Assembly: GCA_964454025.1 (NCBI GenBank)
Contig: CAYVRP010000003.1
Coordinates: 62,001 to 126,000 of the forward strand
Length of the DNA stretch: 64,000 bases
Source: JAFGBI01 sp964454025
GTDB taxonomy: Bacteria; Myxococcota_A; Polyangia; Polyangiales; Polyangiaceae
Direction of reading: 5' to 3'
Part shown: one piece after another, positions 8,074-16,579 of the stretch
Layout: every line of letters begins with the position of its first letter
Position numbering within the stretch: the first letter of the stretch is position 1
Notes under the pieces: generated by a model
Seen by the model: only the letters and a program-made list of their open reading frames with translations
What the model was told of the DNA's origin: nothing
Database searches by the model: none
Made by a program: the position numbers and the translations under genes

Positions 8074-9629
8074 TCCCGGTGCTCGACCGGGCTCGAATCC
8101 GGGCGCTGGATCGGCACGCCATCGAGCGCTGCGGCGTGCCCGGCGTCGTGCTGATGGAGAACGCGGGCCGCGGGGCGGTCGACGCGATCGAGCGCTGGCT
8201 CGGGCGGCGGCGGGCCGCGGGGCTCCGCGGCGCTCGCGTCGTGATCGTCGCGGGCCGGGGGAACAACGGCGGTGACGGGTGCGTCGTCGCGCGCCACCTC
8301 GCGCTGCGCGGCGCCCGGCCGACGGTGTTGCTCGCGGGCGCTCGCGCCGATCTCACGGGGGACGCCGCGCTCGCGTGTGCGGCGCTGGTGGGCACCGGGG
8401 GCGCGCTGGTGCAGGACGCGAGCCCGGCGGCGGTGACGGACGCGCTCGCCGGGGCCGACCTCGCCGTCGACGCCCTCTTCGGCACCGGCCTCGATCGCGA
8501 TCTGGAGGGGGCGAGCGCGGCGCTCGTCGCGGCCCTCGCGGCGGCGCCGGTGCCCGTGGTCGCGCTCGATCTGCCCTCGGGGCTCGACGCCGACACGGGC
8601 ACGACGCGCGGGGTGGCCGTCCGCGCGGCGTTGACGATCACCTTCGGGCACCCGAAGCCCGGCCTCTTCGCCTCGGCCGCGCTGGAGCGCGTCGGCGAGC
8701 TGGTCGTCGCGGACATCGGCGTCCCCGGGGCGCTCGTCGCCGCGGTGGGCGCGGCCGCGGAGCTGGTCGAGCCCGCCGACGTCGCCGCGCTGCTTGGCCG
8801 GCGGCCGGCGGGCGCGCACAAGGGCCAGGCGGGCCGCGTCGTGCTGTGCGCCGGCGCGCCCGGGACCCTCGGCGCGGCGCTGCTCGCCGCCCGCGGCGCC
8901 GCGCGCGCCGGCGCGGGCCTGGTGACGCTCGCCGCCGCGCCCGAGGTGGCCGCCGCGCTCGATCGTCGCGTCCTCGAGGCGATGACGGCGCGCCTCGAGC
9001 CGGAAGACCTCGAGCGCTCGCTGGCCGCGATCATCGCGACGGCGCAGGCGGTGGCGGTCGGCCCCGGCCTCGGGCAAGGGGAGCTCGCCGCGCGCGTGGT
9101 GGCCGCGCTCTGCCGGTGCCACGCGGGGCCCCTCGTGCTCGACGCCGACGCCATCACGTTGCTCGCTCGCGATCCGTCCGCGCTGGTCGGGGCGCCAGGG
9201 CCGCGCCTGCTCACGCCGCACCCCGGCGAGCTCGGGCGCCTGCTCGGGATCGGCGCCGCCGCGGTCGAGGCGGATCGCCTCGGTGCCGTCGCGCGCGCCG
9301 TGGAGCGCACCGGCGCCACGGTGCTGCTCAAGGGGCCGCGCACGGTCGTCGGGGCACCCGGGGCGCTCCCGGCGATCAACCCGACCGGCAACCCGGCCCT
9401 GGCCACGGGCGGGGCCGGCGACGTGCTCACCGGGATCACCGCGGCTCTCGCCTGCCACCTGCCCCTCCGGGGGGCCGCCATCGCGGCCGCGTACCTCCAC
9501 GGGCTGGCGGCGGATCGCTGGGCCGCGCGCATGGGCGCGGACCGCGGCTTGCTGGCCCGCGAGGTCGCTGACGAGCTGCCAGGTGCGCTTGCCGCCGTGG
9601 CAGCCGACCTCAGGCCGGTGCCAGTTTGA
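8070..9629 (+). CDS. nnr: bifunctional NAD(P)H-hydrate epimerase / ADP-dependent NAD(P)H-hydrate dehydratase
   Basis: 519 residues with both repair domains. Residues 1 to about 215 are the YjeF_N epimerase (GVVLMENAGRGAVDAI, GRGNNGGDGCVVARHL, VDALFGTGLDRD, DLPSGLDADTG) that interconverts R- and S-NAD(P)HX. Residues about 230-519 are the ribokinase-like carbohydrate kinase fold that dehydrates S-NAD(P)HX using ADP (AHKGQAGRVVLCAGAPGTLG, VGPGLGQGE, and the NPTGNPALATGGAGDVLTGI anion hole/catalytic Asp at about 436-455). The GTG start overlaps the acpS stop. Two hairpins follow its stop. Cytosolic metabolite repair. Confidence 0.96.
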   Translation: MIPVLDRARIRALDRHAIERCGVPGVVLMENAGRGAVDAIERWLGRRRAAGLRGARVVIVAGRGNNGGDGCVVARHLALRGARPTVLLAGARADLTGDAALACAALVGTGGALVQDASPAAVTDALAGADLAVDALFGTGLDRDLEGASAALVAALAAAPVPVVALDLPSGLDADTGTTRGVAVRAALTITFGHPKPGLFASAALERVGELVVADIGVPGALVAAVGAAAELVEPADVAALLGRRPAGAHKGQAGRVVLCAGAPGTLGAALLAARGAARAGAGLVTLAAAPEVAAALDRRVLEAMTARLEPEDLERSLAAIIATAQAVAVGPGLGQGELAARVVAALCRCHAGPLVLDADAITLLARDPSALVGAPGPRLLTPHPGELGRLLGIGAAAVEADRLGAVARAVERTGATVLLKGPRTVVGAPGALPAINPTGNPALATGGAGDVLTGITAALACHLPLRGAAIAAAYLHGLAADRWAARMGADRGLLAREVADELPGALAAVAADLRPVPV

Positions 9630-9644
9630 CACGCGGTTCGTGTC
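9628..9644 (+). terminator. hairpin after nnr
   Basis: GACACG (9628-9633) and CGTGTC (9639-9644) form a perfect 6-bp stem with a 5-nt loop, starting inside the nnr stop codon. No U-tract. Confidence 0.35.
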
Positions 9645-9655
9645 TCCGGTGACGC

Positions 9656-9673
9656 GGGATCGGTCACGATCCC
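9656..9673. promoter_or_regulatory. perfect inverted repeat upstream of the sigma-54 site
   Basis: GGGATCG (9656-9662), GTCA, CGATCCC (9667-9673). It ends 23 nt upstream of the -24 element. It may be a second terminator hairpin for nnr or a binding site for a regulator of the ECF gene; I cannot distinguish these. Confidence 0.4.
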
Positions 9674-9696
9674 CGGAAAATCGGCGACGGGCGGAC

Positions 9697-9711
9697 TGGC
9701 ACGTCGCTTGC
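9697..9711 (+). promoter_or_regulatory. sigma-54 (-24/-12) promoter
   Basis: TGGCACG (9697-9703), TCGC, TTGC (9708-9711) matches the sigma-54 consensus TGGCACG-N4-TTGC at every defined position. The predicted transcript start is about 12 nt downstream, leaving a leader of roughly 20 nt that contains the GGAGGTG ribosome site of the ECF sigma gene. Confidence 0.75.
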
Positions 9712-9740
9712 CGTGGCGAGGTGCCGGAGGTGCTTCACCG

Positions 9741-10379
9741 ATGCTCACCGCTGCGGCCGACACGCCGCTCACCCATCGCCCTGGCTCCACTACCCCGACT
9801 GTCGTCCCCGGTGCTCCGTCCACCGCCCCGCGCGCTCGTGGCGGTCTGCGCCAGGCGGCGCTCGGGCGCGGCATCGTGGGCGAGCTACCCCTGCTGCGCG
9901 CTCGTGCCGTGCGGCTCACGCGTGACCCCTTCGCCGCCGAGGATCTGGTGCAGGACACCGTCGAGCGCGCGCTCCGGTTCGAGGCCACCTTCGCGCCCGG
10001 GACGAACCTCAAGGCGTGGCTCCAGCAGGTGCTCTACAGCGTCTTCGTCTCGCGCTGCCGCCGCAAGCGGCGCGAGCGGCGCGCGCTCGACGTGCTGGCC
10101 GTCGACCCCTGCGCCTGGACGCGTGCGGACGCGGCCCCGGCCATGACGACGCTCGCGCCCCGCCTGGAGCGGGCGCTGGCTGCCCTGCCCGATTCCTACG
10201 CGAGCGTGATCCGCCTCGTCGATCTGGGGGAACGCTCCTACCGCGATGCCGCCGAGGAGCTCGGCGTGCCCGTGGGCACGGTGATGAGCCGGCTCTTTCG
10301 CGGGCGGAGCCTGCTGGCCGTCGCGCTGGCGGACCCCGGGGCGCGCGATCCCGCGCCGGCGCTGCCGCGCGCCGCGTGA
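9741..10379 (+). CDS. ECF-family RNA polymerase sigma factor
   Basis: 212 residues from the ATG at 9741, preceded by GGAGGTG. After a low-complexity N-terminus (res 1-45) comes sigma region 2 (AVRLTRDPFAAEDLVQDTVE, then LKAWLQQVLYSVFVSRCRRKRRE) and, at res about 145-190, sigma region 4.2 (LPDSYASVIRLVDLGERSY, EELGVPVGTVMSRLFRGR helix-turn-helix). It directs core polymerase to an unknown regulon. No anti-sigma gene follows: the next gene (birA) is convergent, so activity may be controlled mainly by transcription from the sigma-54 promoter. A short Ala/Pro tail follows region 4. Confidence 0.9.
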   Translation: MLTAAADTPLTHRPGSTTPTVVPGAPSTAPRARGGLRQAALGRGIVGELPLLRARAVRLTRDPFAAEDLVQDTVERALRFEATFAPGTNLKAWLQQVLYSVFVSRCRRKRRERRALDVLAVDPCAWTRADAAPAMTTLAPRLERALAALPDSYASVIRLVDLGERSYRDAAEELGVPVGTVMSRLFRGRSLLAVALADPGARDPAPALPRAA

Positions 10380-10402
10380 CCCGGCCCTCGGGCGCCGGGT
10401 CA
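10377..10402. terminator. bidirectional hairpin between sigma gene and birA
   Basis: TGACCCGGC (10377-10385) pairs perfectly with GCCGGGTCA (10394-10402) over 9 bp with an 8-nt loop. The arms are the stop codon region of each convergent gene, so one hairpin can end both transcripts. No U-tract. Confidence 0.6.
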
Positions 10403-11197
10403 CGGGGCGGCGTCGTCCGCCAGCAGCTCTACCGTGCCGGCGTTCACGGCGACGGAGGTGCCGCCGGTCATGCGCACCAGGAGCGCGCCCGAGGGCGCGA
10501 TCCCCGCACCGTGCCCGCGGACCGCGCCGACGGCGAGCGCGCGGCCGCGCAGGGCGTCGTGAGCCGCGAGCTCGCGTACGATCTCGACCGTGGAGCCCTG
10601 CTCGAGCGCGGCCAGGCGGGGGGCGAACGCGTGGAGGAAGTCGGCGAGCCAAGGCTCGCGCGCGCGGTCGGTCGCGCCCGCGAGCAAGAGGGAGGTCGCC
10701 GTCGCGGCGAGCGCGGGTGGGAACTGCAGCGTCTCGACGTTGAGGCCGACGCCCACGATCACGGCCGCCGCCGCGCCGACAAGACGCCGCTCCACCAGCA
10801 CGCCGGCGATCTTGCGACCGCCGACCAGGACGTCGTTCGGCCACTTGACGGCCGCGGGCTCGGCGACGCGGGCCGCCACCGCCTCGCGCACGGCCAGCCC
10901 CGCGGCGAGCGCGACCACGGGCACCGCCGCGGGCGACAGGCGAGGGTAGACCAGCAGCGAGAAGGTCAGGTCCCTTCCCGGCGCGGATGTCCAGGCCCGC
11001 CCGTGCTGGCCGCGCCCGGCCGACTGGGCCTCCGCGCCCACCACCGCGCCGTGCGGGGCGTGGGCGCGCGCGGCCGCGAAGGCCGCGTCCATGGTCGAGG
11101 TGGTGCGGTCGAGCACCTCCAGCGGGAGCCCCAGCTCGAGCCCACGGCGGGCGGCGAGCTCCGCGCAGCGTCCGGCGTCGAAGCGCGAGGGCTGCAC
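10400..11197 (-). CDS. birA: biotin--[acetyl-CoA-carboxylase] ligase (class I)
   Basis: 265 residues from a GTG at 11197, with GGAGGGA eight bases upstream. It makes biotinoyl-AMP and transfers biotin to the lysine of carboxylase carrier domains. Signatures: the TTSTMD substrate loop near res 30, QSAGRGQHGRAWTS (GRGxxGR biotinyl-AMP loop), KWPNDVLVGGRKIAGVLVE and a C-terminal SH3-like part (GRALAVGAVRGHGAGI, GTSVAVNAG). There is no N-terminal helix-turn-helix, so it should be a ligase only and not a biotin-operon repressor. It lies 25 bp after nadC on the same strand. Confidence 0.95.
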   Translation of the reverse strand: MQPSRFDAGRCAELAARRGLELGLPLEVLDRTTSTMDAAFAAARAHAPHGAVVGAEAQSAGRGQHGRAWTSAPGRDLTFSLLVYPRLSPAAVPVVALAAGLAVREAVAARVAEPAAVKWPNDVLVGGRKIAGVLVERRLVGAAAAVIVGVGLNVETLQFPPALAATATSLLLAGATDRAREPWLADFLHAFAPRLAALEQGSTVEIVRELAAHDALRGRALAVGAVRGHGAGIAPSGALLVRMTGGTSVAVNAGTVELLADDAAP

Positions 11198-11222
11198 CGG
11201 ACGGGTCCCTCCGCGCGGCCGG

Positions 11223-12071
11223 TCACTCGGCGAGGCGAGTCACGTCCAGCGCGATGTCGCTCGCCGCGACGGAGTGGGTGAGCGCGCCGACGCTCACCAC
11301 GTCCACGCCGAGCGCGCCGAGCTCCCCGATGCGCTCGAGGGTCACGCGGCCTGATACCTCGACCAGAGCGCGGCCCCGCGCCCGCTCCAGGGCCGCGCGG
11401 AGCGCGTCGGGGGCGAAGTTGTCGAGCATCACCACGTCCGCCCCCGCCGCCAGCGCCGCGTCGAGCATGGCGAGGGACTCGACCTCGATCTCGATGCGGG
11501 CGGTGTGGGGCGCGCGGGCCCGCGCCCGCGCCACGGCGGCGGCGACGCCGCCGGCCGCCTCGATGTGGTTGTCCTTGATCAGCACCCCCGCGCCCAGCGC
11601 GTCGCGGTGGTTGTGCGCGCCGCCACAGCGGACCGCGTAGCGCTCGAGCGCGCGCAGGCCCGGGGTCGTCTTGCGTGTGTCCGTGATGCGCGTCCGCGAG
11701 CCCGGTGGGAGGGCGGCCACGTAGCGGCGCGTCTGGGTCGCGATCCCGGAGAGCCGTTGCACGAAGTTCAGCGCCGTGCGCTCTCCGAGCAGGATGGAGC
11801 GGGCGGCGCCCTCCACCACCCACAGGCCCGCGCCCGCCTCGACCTCCGCCCCGTCGTCGACCAGACGCTCCACGCGCAGGCTCGGGTCGAGGGTGAGGAA
11901 GACCGCGGCGAAGACGTCCGCCCCGCAGGCGACGAGCGGCGCTTGCGCGACGGCGCGCCCGATCGCGCGCGTGTCCTCGTCGACCGTGGCCTCGGTCGTC
12001 AGGTCACCGCCGGCGAGGTCTTCGAGGAGGGCTCGCTCGACTGCTTCACGGAGGACGACGCTGGGGATCAT
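11223..12071 (-). CDS. nadC: nicotinate-nucleotide pyrophosphorylase (quinolinate phosphoribosyltransferase)
   Basis: 282 residues, full length. It converts quinolinate and PRPP to nicotinate mononucleotide, CO2 and PPi in de novo NAD synthesis. Key blocks: EDLAGGDLTTEATV near the N-terminus, GERTALNFVQRLSGIAT (res about 95-111), ITDTRKTTPGLRALERYAVR (PRPP/quinolinate site), GGAHNHRDALG and VLIKDNHI. The barrel strands EIEVESLAML, VVMLDNF, ALVEVSGRVT and VSVGALTHS follow. Start is the ATG at 12071. nadA and nadB are not in the window. It shares the NAD theme with nnr nearby and is arranged with birA. Confidence 0.97.
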   Translation of the reverse strand: MIPSVVLREAVERALLEDLAGGDLTTEATVDEDTRAIGRAVAQAPLVACGADVFAAVFLTLDPSLRVERLVDDGAEVEAGAGLWVVEGAARSILLGERTALNFVQRLSGIATQTRRYVAALPPGSRTRITDTRKTTPGLRALERYAVRCGGAHNHRDALGAGVLIKDNHIEAAGGVAAAVARARARAPHTARIEIEVESLAMLDAALAAGADVVMLDNFAPDALRAALERARGRALVEVSGRVTLERIGELGALGVDVVSVGALTHSVAASDIALDVTRLAE

Positions 12072-12116
12072 GACTCGGGGGAGGAATAGCGCGGGCGGAG
12101 CGACGGCGCCGCTCCT

Positions 12117-12854
12117 TCAGGGGAGCAGCCCGTAGCCGCGGGCCAGGAAGGACGAGTAGAGGTTACAGGCTGCGTGGAAGGCAACGGAGGCGCCGACACC
12201 GCCGGTCCGGGCACGGAGCCAGCCGAAGAGCAGCGACGGGAAGAAGACCGCCAGCCGCGCCGGGGACAGCTCAGTCGCGAAGTGCCCCAGCGCGAACGCG
12301 AGGCTGGTGAGGGGGATCGCCCAGCCGATCCGTGCGCCGAGCCAGCGCCGACGTGGCGGGATGGCCTCGTCGAGCGCGGTCTGCAGGTACCCGCGGTAGA
12401 AGACCTCCTCCGGTAGCGCGATGACGAGGAGCTGACCGAGCACCTCGCCCGCGAGATCGGGCGGCAGCATCGGGACGAAGGCTCCGCGCGGCTGCCACCA
12501 CAGGAAGAACCCGACCCCGAAGGCAGGGAAGACGGCCGCCGCGACCAGCAGCGCCCACCCCACCGCTGCGCCGGCGGAGCGGAGCAGTCGCCGGGCATCG
12601 AGCGGCTCGGGTTCGACCAGACCGCCCAGCGACAGCCCGTGACGCCGGATCGCTTGGGTGTCGTCGCCCCGCACCACGAGCAGGTAGGCGGCCCCGAGGA
12701 AGACCGCGGCCACTCCGAGCGCCTGGTGGTCCGCGGGCAGGCCGCGCGAGGCCACGGTGGCCGCTGCCGTGACCCCGAGCGCCACCAGCAGCGGACGACC
12801 GAGCGACGCCCCGCGCGGGTGCTCCTGAGGGGACTGTGGCGGATCCACGGGCAC
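12117..12854 (-). CDS. CPBP-family intramembrane metalloprotease (CAAX-protease-like)
   Basis: 245 residues from a GTG at 12854. A polytopic membrane protein with about six hydrophobic helices. The Abi/CPBP signature is present in order: LPEEVFYRGYLQTALDEA (motif 1, EExxYRG, about res 143-160), FALGHFA (motif 2, about 187-193) and a late FHAACNLY (motif 3, about 224-231), giving the Glu/His metal site. Substrate unknown; relatives process prenylated proteins, peptides or bacteriocins, and many bacterial copies have no known role. It stands 45 bp from nadC and divergently from the HEAT-repeat gene. A TAGAAA element sits six bases before the start. Confidence 0.88.
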   Translation of the reverse strand: MPVDPPQSPQEHPRGASLGRPLLVALGVTAAATVASRGLPADHQALGVAAVFLGAAYLLVVRGDDTQAIRRHGLSLGGLVEPEPLDARRLLRSAGAAVGWALLVAAAVFPAFGVGFFLWWQPRGAFVPMLPPDLAGEVLGQLLVIALPEEVFYRGYLQTALDEAIPPRRRWLGARIGWAIPLTSLAFALGHFATELSPARLAVFFPSLLFGWLRARTGGVGASVAFHAACNLYSSFLARGYGLLP

Positions 12855-13063
12855 GGGATTTTTCTAGCCCAAGCGCGGAGCCTCGGCCCCGCGCGCGCCG
12901 CGGCACGCTAGCAGGCCGCTGCCCGCTCTGGCTCCCTATTCGTCGCCAATCGTCGCCGCTTGGGATAAGGTCGGGCCGCTCCCGGCGGAATCGAGGCCCG
13001 CCGGACGCGAGCCATGTCGGGCGCCGAGGGGCTCGGTCCCCCGCCCGGCGCTGGAGAACCGTC
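12855..13063. promoter_or_regulatory. divergent promoter region
   Basis: About 210 bp between two divergent genes. On the minus strand TAGAAA (12866-12861) lies six bases before the CPBP start. On the plus strand TAAGGT (12966-12971) is a -10-like hexamer about 93 nt before the HEAT-repeat ATG. No convincing -35 is seen for either. Confidence 0.3.
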
Positions 13064-15733
13064 ATGCGCGAACCAACTCAGCCGACCCTGTCGCAGGCCA
13101 CGGGCCCTACCCACCGCGTGCTGGGCGCCAAGTTCCCCCCGGACGAGGGTAACCTGCCCCCGGATCCCCCGGGCGGCGGCCGCGGCGCCGCGGCGCTGGA
13201 CGACGTGGGGACCGCCAACTTCAAGCGCGGTGCCTTCGGCCCCATCGCCATCATCGTGGGGCTGCTCGCGGTAGGCGGGCTGGTCACCTTCCTCTTCGTC
13301 GGCTTCAAGGCGGAGGAGAAGCGGATCGGCGTCGAGCAGGCGGTGGAGATCGAGAAGGGCATCTTCGTCATGCCGGCGGATCAGCAGATCGCCGAGTGGC
13401 GTCGGTGGGCGGCCTCCGACCGCAGCAACGAGCTCAAGATGGAGGCCCTCAAGCAGCTCGCCTGGGCCAAGGACCCGGAGGGCGTCGACCTCTGCATCGC
13501 GGCGCTCAAGCACGTCGTCGAGCCCATCCGCGCCCAGGCCGCCACGGCGCTCGCCGAGTACGGGCTCCCGCTGGCCGAGAAGGCCAAGCCGGCGCTCCTC
13601 GCCGCGCTCAAGGAGGCGGGCCCCGCCGACAAGCCGCAGATCGCCTGGGCACTGGTGGAGCTCGGCGAGGCGTCGGCGATCGACCAGATCATGGCACTTT
13701 ACCGGATCGGCCACCTCTCGAAGGTGCAGCGCCTGGACGGGATGGTCGCGTTCGACCCCAACAAGATCGTCAACCTCATCTCCGTCGACCAGCTCGCGGG
13801 GTACGCCAAGGACGAGAGCCCGGCCGTCCGGCAGCTCGTCGCCACCGTACTGTCCCGGCACGCCGATCCCAAGTACACCGACGTGCTCATCGGCCTGCTC
13901 GAGGACGAAGACAAGGAGATCTCGCGGCAGGCGGCGCCCGGGCTGGGACAGATCGGCGACGAGCGGGCGCGCGAGCCGCTGCTCAAGATGCTCCGCGGGG
14001 CGGACAAGGAGAGCCGCAAGCTCTACCTGTTGGCGCTGCGCGATGGTGTCGGCACCAAGGGCCTGGTCCTCGCGCTCGATACCGTCGACACGACCGACCC
14101 GGATCGGGCCTGGTTCCAGACCAAGCAGATCCTGGACCTCATCGAGGGGGCGCGCGACGCCGGCACCTTCGGCCTGAACGACCCACGGGGCGGCGACGCG
14201 CTGGTGAGCTACCTGGAGAAGAAGCCCCACATCCACTGGCAGACGCGTACGGCCTTCGCGCTCGCCAACATCGGTGACATTCGCGCGGTGCCGACCCTCG
14301 CCAAGCGGCTCCGCATGGACCCGCTCAAGATCTACAGCGACGACACCGACTACGAGATGCTGCTCAAGCGCGACGACAACGAGCGCGTCGTCGCCGCCCG
14401 CATGATCGCGGATCTGGCCTATCTGCACCCGGACAAGCTGGCGCAGATCCGGGAGCAGGCCGAGGACGCCGTCATCTTCTGGGTCCACGAGCTGCCGTCG
14501 CCGCACGCCAACGGGCTGCGCGCCCTGGCGGCGATGCAGTCCACCAAGGACATCGAGGCGCTCCGCAAGTGGGCCAATCCGGACGCGCCCCTGCCCAAGG
14601 AGGGGCAGCAGCCGCCGATGCCGGAGGAGTGGGTGATCGCGCAGAGCGCGATGCGCTACGCCGGCAAGCTCAAGGACGAGAAGACCTGGGACGTCCTGGT
14701 GAAGGCCCTGAAGAAGCGCCCGCACGAGATCGACGTCACCATGGATAGCCTCCTGCAGGGCGGCCTGGCCATCCTCGGCATGACCCTGCGCGCCCTCGGT
14801 GTCGGCGCCGCCGACGGCATGAGCGAGTGGGGTGACCCGAAGGCCTTCAAGCCGCTGATGGAATACATCCTCGAGCCGAAGGAGAACGAGCAGAGCCGTG
14901 AGGCGGCCTGCGCGGCGCTCGCCTGGGTGGCGACGCCCGACGACATGGTCAAGGTCGCCGAAACCATCAAGAAGGCGGACAAGCCCCAGAAGAACGACCA
15001 GTTCGTGCGCGGCTGCCTGCTGGAGACGCTGATCCAGCGCCCCGTGCCCGGCACCGCGCCGGCCCTGCTCGAGCTCCTGGTGCCCGACTCGGAGCTGAAG
15101 ACCCGGCACCAGGTCGCCCGCGCCATCGGCAAGGCCGGGTTCGACGCGGGCGTGCAGGACAAGCTCTTCGAGCTGATGAAGGACCCGGCGATGATCAACG
15201 ACGCGGCCCTGGCGCTCATCCTGGGCGGGACGCCGGAGACGGCGGCGAGGGCGGTCGCCATGTACGGTACGCTGGAGGAGGCGGTCCGCAAGCCGGCGCT
15301 CGACGAGCTCCAGGAACTCTACTACCGGACCTTCGGGTACTGGTCGACCGAGGACCTGGAGAAGGGGCGGATCTTCCGGTGGGTCGACAACGCAACGGCC
15401 ATCTCGCGCGTGGAGATCGCCCAGACGCCGCAGGAGTGGGCACGCGTCCAGCTGGAGTCGCAGTTCGACAACCTCCACTTCGACAACGGGCCGCACTCCT
15501 TCACGCGCGTGGTGCTGCGCTACCGCCTCAACGAGATGGCGCGAGGGCAGGACAAGGAGCTCCGCGAGGGGGCGATCCGGACCCTCAAGTTCATGAAGGA
15601 GCAGGGCGTGCTCCTCGCCCTGCGCGACGTCGAGGGTGAAACCGGGGCGCTCGCCAGCCGCGCCTACCACGAGCTCATGAACCCGAAGATCGTCGAGGGG
15701 GTGAAGAGCTTCAAGGAGGACGACAAGAAGTGA
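13064..15733 (+). CDS. membrane-anchored HEAT-repeat protein
   Basis: 889 residues from the ATG at 13064 (GGAG seven bases upstream). Residues 1-55 are Pro/Gly-rich and presumably cytosolic, a single transmembrane helix follows (about 57-81, GPIAIIVGLLAVGGLVTFLFV), and the remaining 800 residues are helical HEAT/PBS-lyase-like repeats (for example DLCIAALKHVVEPIRAQAA, LIGLLEDEDKEISRQAAPGL, AREPLLKMLRG). This would place a long alpha-solenoid outside the inner membrane, or inside if the helix inserts the other way. Such scaffolds bind partner proteins; no enzyme motif is seen. The stop overlaps the GTG of the next gene by 4 bp, so the two are translationally coupled. Confidence 0.85.
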   Translation: MREPTQPTLSQATGPTHRVLGAKFPPDEGNLPPDPPGGGRGAAALDDVGTANFKRGAFGPIAIIVGLLAVGGLVTFLFVGFKAEEKRIGVEQAVEIEKGIFVMPADQQIAEWRRWAASDRSNELKMEALKQLAWAKDPEGVDLCIAALKHVVEPIRAQAATALAEYGLPLAEKAKPALLAALKEAGPADKPQIAWALVELGEASAIDQIMALYRIGHLSKVQRLDGMVAFDPNKIVNLISVDQLAGYAKDESPAVRQLVATVLSRHADPKYTDVLIGLLEDEDKEISRQAAPGLGQIGDERAREPLLKMLRGADKESRKLYLLALRDGVGTKGLVLALDTVDTTDPDRAWFQTKQILDLIEGARDAGTFGLNDPRGGDALVSYLEKKPHIHWQTRTAFALANIGDIRAVPTLAKRLRMDPLKIYSDDTDYEMLLKRDDNERVVAARMIADLAYLHPDKLAQIREQAEDAVIFWVHELPSPHANGLRALAAMQSTKDIEALRKWANPDAPLPKEGQQPPMPEEWVIAQSAMRYAGKLKDEKTWDVLVKALKKRPHEIDVTMDSLLQGGLAILGMTLRALGVGAADGMSEWGDPKAFKPLMEYILEPKENEQSREAACAALAWVATPDDMVKVAETIKKADKPQKNDQFVRGCLLETLIQRPVPGTAPALLELLVPDSELKTRHQVARAIGKAGFDAGVQDKLFELMKDPAMINDAALALILGGTPETAARAVAMYGTLEEAVRKPALDELQELYYRTFGYWSTEDLEKGRIFRWVDNATAISRVEIAQTPQEWARVQLESQFDNLHFDNGPHSFTRVVLRYRLNEMARGQDKELREGAIRTLKFMKEQGVLLALRDVEGETGALASRAYHELMNPKIVEGVKSFKEDDKK

Positions 15734-16413
15734 GCCGAGCGGGGCGCCGGGCGCGCCCCGGCGTCCTCCTGTCGGCGGCGTCGGTGCGGGCTCCGCGGTG
15801 GTACGCGCGCGGGGTCCGCGGCCCTGGCGGCGCCGCCCCGGCGGGGGCGCTCGTGCTGGCGCTCGCGGCCCCCGTCGGGTGCGGCGGCGCCGCCCCGCGG
15901 GTCGCGGCGTCGCCGCCGGCGTCGGGCGCGCAGCTCGAGCCGGGCGCCGTGATCGGCACCGGCTGCGTCCCGAGCGGCGTGGAGCGGTGCTTCGACGCGC
16001 GGGACGACAACTGCAACGGGCTCATCGACGAGGGGTGCGGGTTGCCGACCGGCGCCGTGCAGTTCGTCATCGCCTGGGAGGACCCCGCGTCGGACGTCGA
16101 TCTGCTCGTCACTGGACCCGACGGCGAGCTCGCGGAGGTGGGCCGCCCTACCTCGGTCGGCCTCGTCAAGGAGCGCGACTGCCCCGGCGCCGGGCAGGAG
16201 TGCGCCGGGCAGAACGTCGAGAACGTGTTCCTGGAGGAGGGCGAGGGGCCGGAGCGGGGTCGCTACGTGGTGCGGGTACGCCTGGAGGCGCTCGGGTCGG
16301 CCACGCCGCCGATCGCGGTGACGCTGGGGGTCCGCCTGGGCCCCAAGACCTACGCGGCCGAGATCGACCTGGCGCGGGCCGAGGCCGAGCGCCGCTTCGT
16401 CTTCGAGCTCTGA
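15730..16413 (+). CDS. DUF2135-like exported protein with DNxCNGxIDE motif
   Basis: 227 residues from the GTG at 15730 that overlaps the preceding TGA; a later in-frame GTG at 15784 would give a shorter signal. A hydrophobic ALVLALAAPVGC stretch ends in Cys and could be a lipobox, though Pro at -3 is unusual. Next is CFDARDDNCNGLIDEGC (res about 93-109), the Myxococcota putative metal-binding motif. The C-terminal part (VQFVIAWEDPASDVDLLVTG, ENVFLEEGEGPERGRYVVRV) resembles DUF2135/YfaP beta domains. Probably periplasmic or on the outer membrane. Coupling to the HEAT-repeat gene suggests they work together; function unknown. Confidence 0.8.
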   Translation: MSRAGRRARPGVLLSAASVRAPRWYARGVRGPGGAAPAGALVLALAAPVGCGGAAPRVAASPPASGAQLEPGAVIGTGCVPSGVERCFDARDDNCNGLIDEGCGLPTGAVQFVIAWEDPASDVDLLVTGPDGELAEVGRPTSVGLVKERDCPGAGQECAGQNVENVFLEEGEGPERGRYVVRVRLEALGSATPPIAVTLGVRLGPKTYAAEIDLARAEAERRFVFEL

Positions 16414-16579
16414 CCCGGGGCGGTCGCGCCCGGGAGGGGCCACCGAATTCGGCTCGGCGTCGAGGGTGCACGAATGGACGAGGCGCGGGCCGGGTTCCGC
16501 GCTAGCCTCTTTGCTCGGACCAGTGGCGAGCGTTCTCGGGCGCATCACGACGACGGACGGTTCTCCGCGAGGACCCGAC

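Noticed and set aside
12908..15670. Open frame of 920 codons on the minus strand
   Set aside because: Antisense shadow of the HEAT-repeat gene; only His/Arg/Leu-rich low-complexity sequence.
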